Assembly (NCBI GenBank): GCA_021767845.1
Contig: JAASSQ010000139.1
Coordinates: 1 to 7,545, forward strand
From: Roseovarius sp.
GTDB lineage: Bacteria > Pseudomonadota > Alphaproteobacteria > Rhodobacterales > Rhodobacteraceae
Length of the DNA: 7,545 nt
Direction: 5' to 3'
This document shows, piece by piece, positions 6,057 through 7,545 of the stretch; within the stretch, counting starts at the first letter, position 1, and each line of letters opens with the position of its first letter. Under the pieces are notes generated by a model. It saw nothing but the letters and a program-made list of their open reading frames with translations, had not been told where the DNA came from and did not search any database. A program made the translations under genes and the position numbers.

Positions 6057-6521
6057 CTAGCGCGACAGAACGCCCGGCCAGTTGGCATCGCCTTGAGCGA
6101 TCCGCGCGGCCTTGTCGGCGCTCCAACGCTTGCGCACCGACCGGTTGAAATTGAGGTAGAGTTTTCCGTCATGGATGGTCCAGGCCTCGGGATCGATCTT
6201 CGCAGTGTAGCCTTCCGAGACCGCGTAGGCGCAATAGCCGCCATATTGCGGCGCATAGGCCTCGGGATCGGCCTCGAACGCCGCACGGTTGTCGGCCGTG
6301 CTGAACCGCCACTCCGCGCCGTTCCACGTCACCACGTGATCCGCGCGTCCCGGCACCGCCTTGCCTTGGGTGAAATAGGCCACCGGGTCGGTGCCGTCGA
6401 TCGCCACGCCGTCAGGGGCGAACACCCTGGGCGTGTCGGCACGGGCCGGGGCCACGATCATGGCAAGCGTTGCGACAGGGATCGCGGCGGCAGAGGTCAG
6501 CAGGGCACGGCGGGTCAGCAT
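6057..6521 (-). CDS. Tat-exported YHS-domain protein (YHS (seleno)protein-like family)
   Basis: This 154-residue protein is predicted to be periplasmic. Residues 1-28 form a twin-arginine-type signal: TRRALLT (3-9, with R4-R5), an alanine-rich hydrophobic stretch, then APARA before a probable cut at A28/D29. Tat export usually implies folding or metal loading in the cytoplasm. The mature part is a YHS-like domain: DGTDPVAYFTQGKAV (42-56), WRFSTADNRAAFEADPEAYAPQYGGYCAYAV (71-101) and a W/Y-rich end with KLYLNFN. C97 in GGYCAYAV is the only cysteine. In this family I recall related proteins carrying selenocysteine at an equivalent position, so C97 may be the functional residue; function and metal are unknown. 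Start: ATG 6521 has a strong Shine-Dalgarno (AAGGA, six bases away) and opens directly on the signal peptide. A longer open frame upstream overlaps glpK and is rejected. It lies 109 bases downstream of glpK on the same strand. Confidence 0.85.
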   Translation of the reverse strand: MLTRRALLTSAAAIPVATLAMIVAPARADTPRVFAPDGVAIDGTDPVAYFTQGKAVPGRADHVVTWNGAEWRFSTADNRAAFEADPEAYAPQYGGYCAYAVSEGYTAKIDPEAWTIHDGKLYLNFNRSVRKRWSADKAARIAQGDANWPGVLSR

Positions 6522-6527
6522 GGCATT

Positions 6528-6532
6528 TCCTT
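6528..6532 (-). promoter_or_regulatory. Shine-Dalgarno site deciding the YHS start
   Basis: On the minus strand AAGGA is followed by six bases and ATG 6521. This is the best ribosome-binding site in the window. It fixes the start at the Tat signal rather than at upstream in-frame codons that fall within glpK. Confidence 0.7.
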
Positions 6533-6630
6533 TCGGGTGACGTGATCGAGACGGCCTCATATTCAGTCCCGATACGCCCCCTGAACAAGCCATGCCACGC
6601 CAAAGTGATGCCGCGTGACCGCCCCGCCCC

Positions 6631-7545
6631 TCAGAAGGCCAGCGTTGCCGCGACCGCGCGTTTCCACGCGGCATATTTCTCATCGCGCGCCCCGCCCTGC
6701 ATTTCCGGGGTGAAACGATGCTCAAGCGCCCAGGTCTCGGCAAACCCGTCAGGACCGGGATAAAGCCCCGCGCGCATCCCCGCCAGCCACGCCGCGCCAA
6801 GCGCCGTGGTCTCCAGAACCTCGGGCCGGTCCACCGGCGCGTCGATGATGTCGGACAGGAACTGCATCGCCCAGTCCGATGCGCTCATGCCGCCATCGAC
6901 CCGCAGGGTCGCCACCTCGCCCTGCCCGGCCTGCGCGGCCCAATCGGCGCGCATCGCCTCCAGCAGGTCGCGGGTCTGGAAGCCCACGCTTTCCAAGGCG
7001 GCGCGGGCGAATTCCTCGGGGCGGGAATTGCGCGTCAGCCCGAACACCGCGCCCCTGCACTCGGCGTTCCAGTAGGGCGCCCCCAGCCCGGTGAAGGCCG
7101 GCACCAGCACCACGTTCTGCGACGGGTCGGCCTTTTCGGCCAGCGGCTGGGTCTCGGCGGCCTCGCGGATGATCTTCAGCCCGTCACGCAGCCATTGCAC
7201 CACGGCCCCGGCGATGAAAATCGACCCTTCCAGCGCGTAGGTCGGCTTGCCGTCCAGTTGATAGGCGATCGTCGTCAGCAGCCGGTTCTGCGAAGTCACC
7301 GGCACCTCGCCCGTGTTCAGCAGCGCGAAACAGCCCGTGCCATAGGTCGATTTCATCATGCCGGGCCGGAAACAGGCCTGCCCAACGGTCGCGGCCTGCT
7401 GGTCGCCCGCCACGCCGAGGATCGGGATCTCGCGGCCGAACAGGTCGGCGCGGGCCATGCCGAAATCATCCGCGCTGTCGCGCACCTCGGGCAGCATGGC
7501 CTGCGGAATGTCCAGAAGCTCGCAGATTGTCCGGCTCCACCGGCC
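6631..7545 (-). CDS. glpK: Glycerol kinase, C-terminal part (5' end beyond the window)
   Basis: This enzyme phosphorylates glycerol to glycerol 3-phosphate with ATP, in the cytoplasm. The window holds the last 304 codons; family members have about 500, so roughly the first 190-200 residues lie past base 7545. The open frame has no start at the window edge and begins GRWSRTICELLDIPQAMLPEV, a typical mid-protein stretch. Recognisable FGGY-kinase and GlpK blocks follow: GVAGDQQAATVGQ, KSTYGTGCFALLNTGE (phosphate-binding), NRLLTTIAYQLDG, YALEGSIFIAGAVVQWLRD, VLVPAFTGLGAPYW, ESVGFQTRDLLEAM, RVDGGMSASDWAMQFLSDI (adenosine-binding) and TALGAAWLAGM. The C-terminus ends shortly after WKRAVA, as usual. 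No break is seen. The expected neighbours glpF and glpD are not visible; the next gene downstream is the YHS protein. Confidence 0.96.
   Translation of the reverse strand, partial: GRWSRTICELLDIPQAMLPEVRDSADDFGMARADLFGREIPILGVAGDQQAATVGQACFRPGMMKSTYGTGCFALLNTGEVPVTSQNRLLTTIAYQLDGKPTYALEGSIFIAGAVVQWLRDGLKIIREAAETQPLAEKADPSQNVVLVPAFTGLGAPYWNAECRGAVFGLTRNSRPEEFARAALESVGFQTRDLLEAMRADWAAQAGQGEVATLRVDGGMSASDWAMQFLSDIIDAPVDRPEVLETTALGAAWLAGMRAGLYPGPDGFAETWALEHRFTPEMQGGARDEKYAAWKRAVAATLAF

Noticed and set aside
4572..6545. A 657-codon open frame on the plus strand, antisense to the six-helix kinase and the YHS gene
   Set aside because: It lies opposite two genes with clear domains and motifs. Its translation is rich in Arg, Gln, His and Val with no recognisable domain, as expected for a shadow frame in GC-rich DNA, and it crosses the intergenic gap.
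6522..6800. An N-terminal extension of the YHS protein
   Set aside because: It overlaps the 3' end of glpK and would bury the Tat signal; ATG 6521 has a strong Shine-Dalgarno site.
1..7545. CRISPR array, insertion sequence or tandem repeats
   Set aside because: No regularly spaced repeats, transposase-like frames or terminal inverted repeats were seen anywhere in the window.

Overview
The window is GC-rich, tightly packed bacterial DNA. The gene content points to an alphaproteobacterium, most plausibly of the Rhodobacterales: a CHASE/PAS_7 histidine kinase, a free-standing Hpt protein and a Tat-exported YHS-domain protein beside glpK. This placement is an inference from protein style, not a database match.

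Layout. Bases 1-49 are the 3' part of a tRNA-Cys(GCA). After 197 bases without a convincing gene comes a plus-strand signalling cluster. It holds a two-domain response regulator whose C-terminal domain looks like a catalytically dead GGDEF (247-1185), a small Hpt phosphotransfer protein (1211-1564), and a membrane histidine kinase with a CHASE sensor, a PAS_7 domain and a full HisKA/HATPase core (1662-3758). A 249-base AT-richer gap with palindromes (3759-4007) leads to a CheY-like single-domain receiver (4008-4382). Converging on it from the minus strand is a second histidine kinase with a six-helix membrane sensor of unrecognised type (4437-5858). The two genes are separated by only 54 bases that can fold into strong GC-rich hairpins. 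Beyond a 198-base gap, two minus-strand genes of different character follow: a small Tat-exported YHS-domain protein (6057-6521), and upstream of it the C-terminal ~60% of glycerol kinase glpK, cut by the window edge (6631-7545).

How the genes may work together. Neither kinase carries its own receiver domain, yet the locus encodes two receivers and one Hpt. This is the parts list of a split phosphorelay: kinase, then the stand-alone receiver, then Hpt, then the receiver with the pseudo-GGDEF output. In the alternative, the kinases phosphorylate the receivers directly and the Hpt acts as a phosphate sink or shuttle. The output domain has lost the GGDEF acidic residues, so it probably works by binding or protein contact rather than by making c-di-GMP. 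The glpK/YHS pair appears unrelated metabolic or envelope neighbourhood. No mobile element, CRISPR array or integrase is visible.
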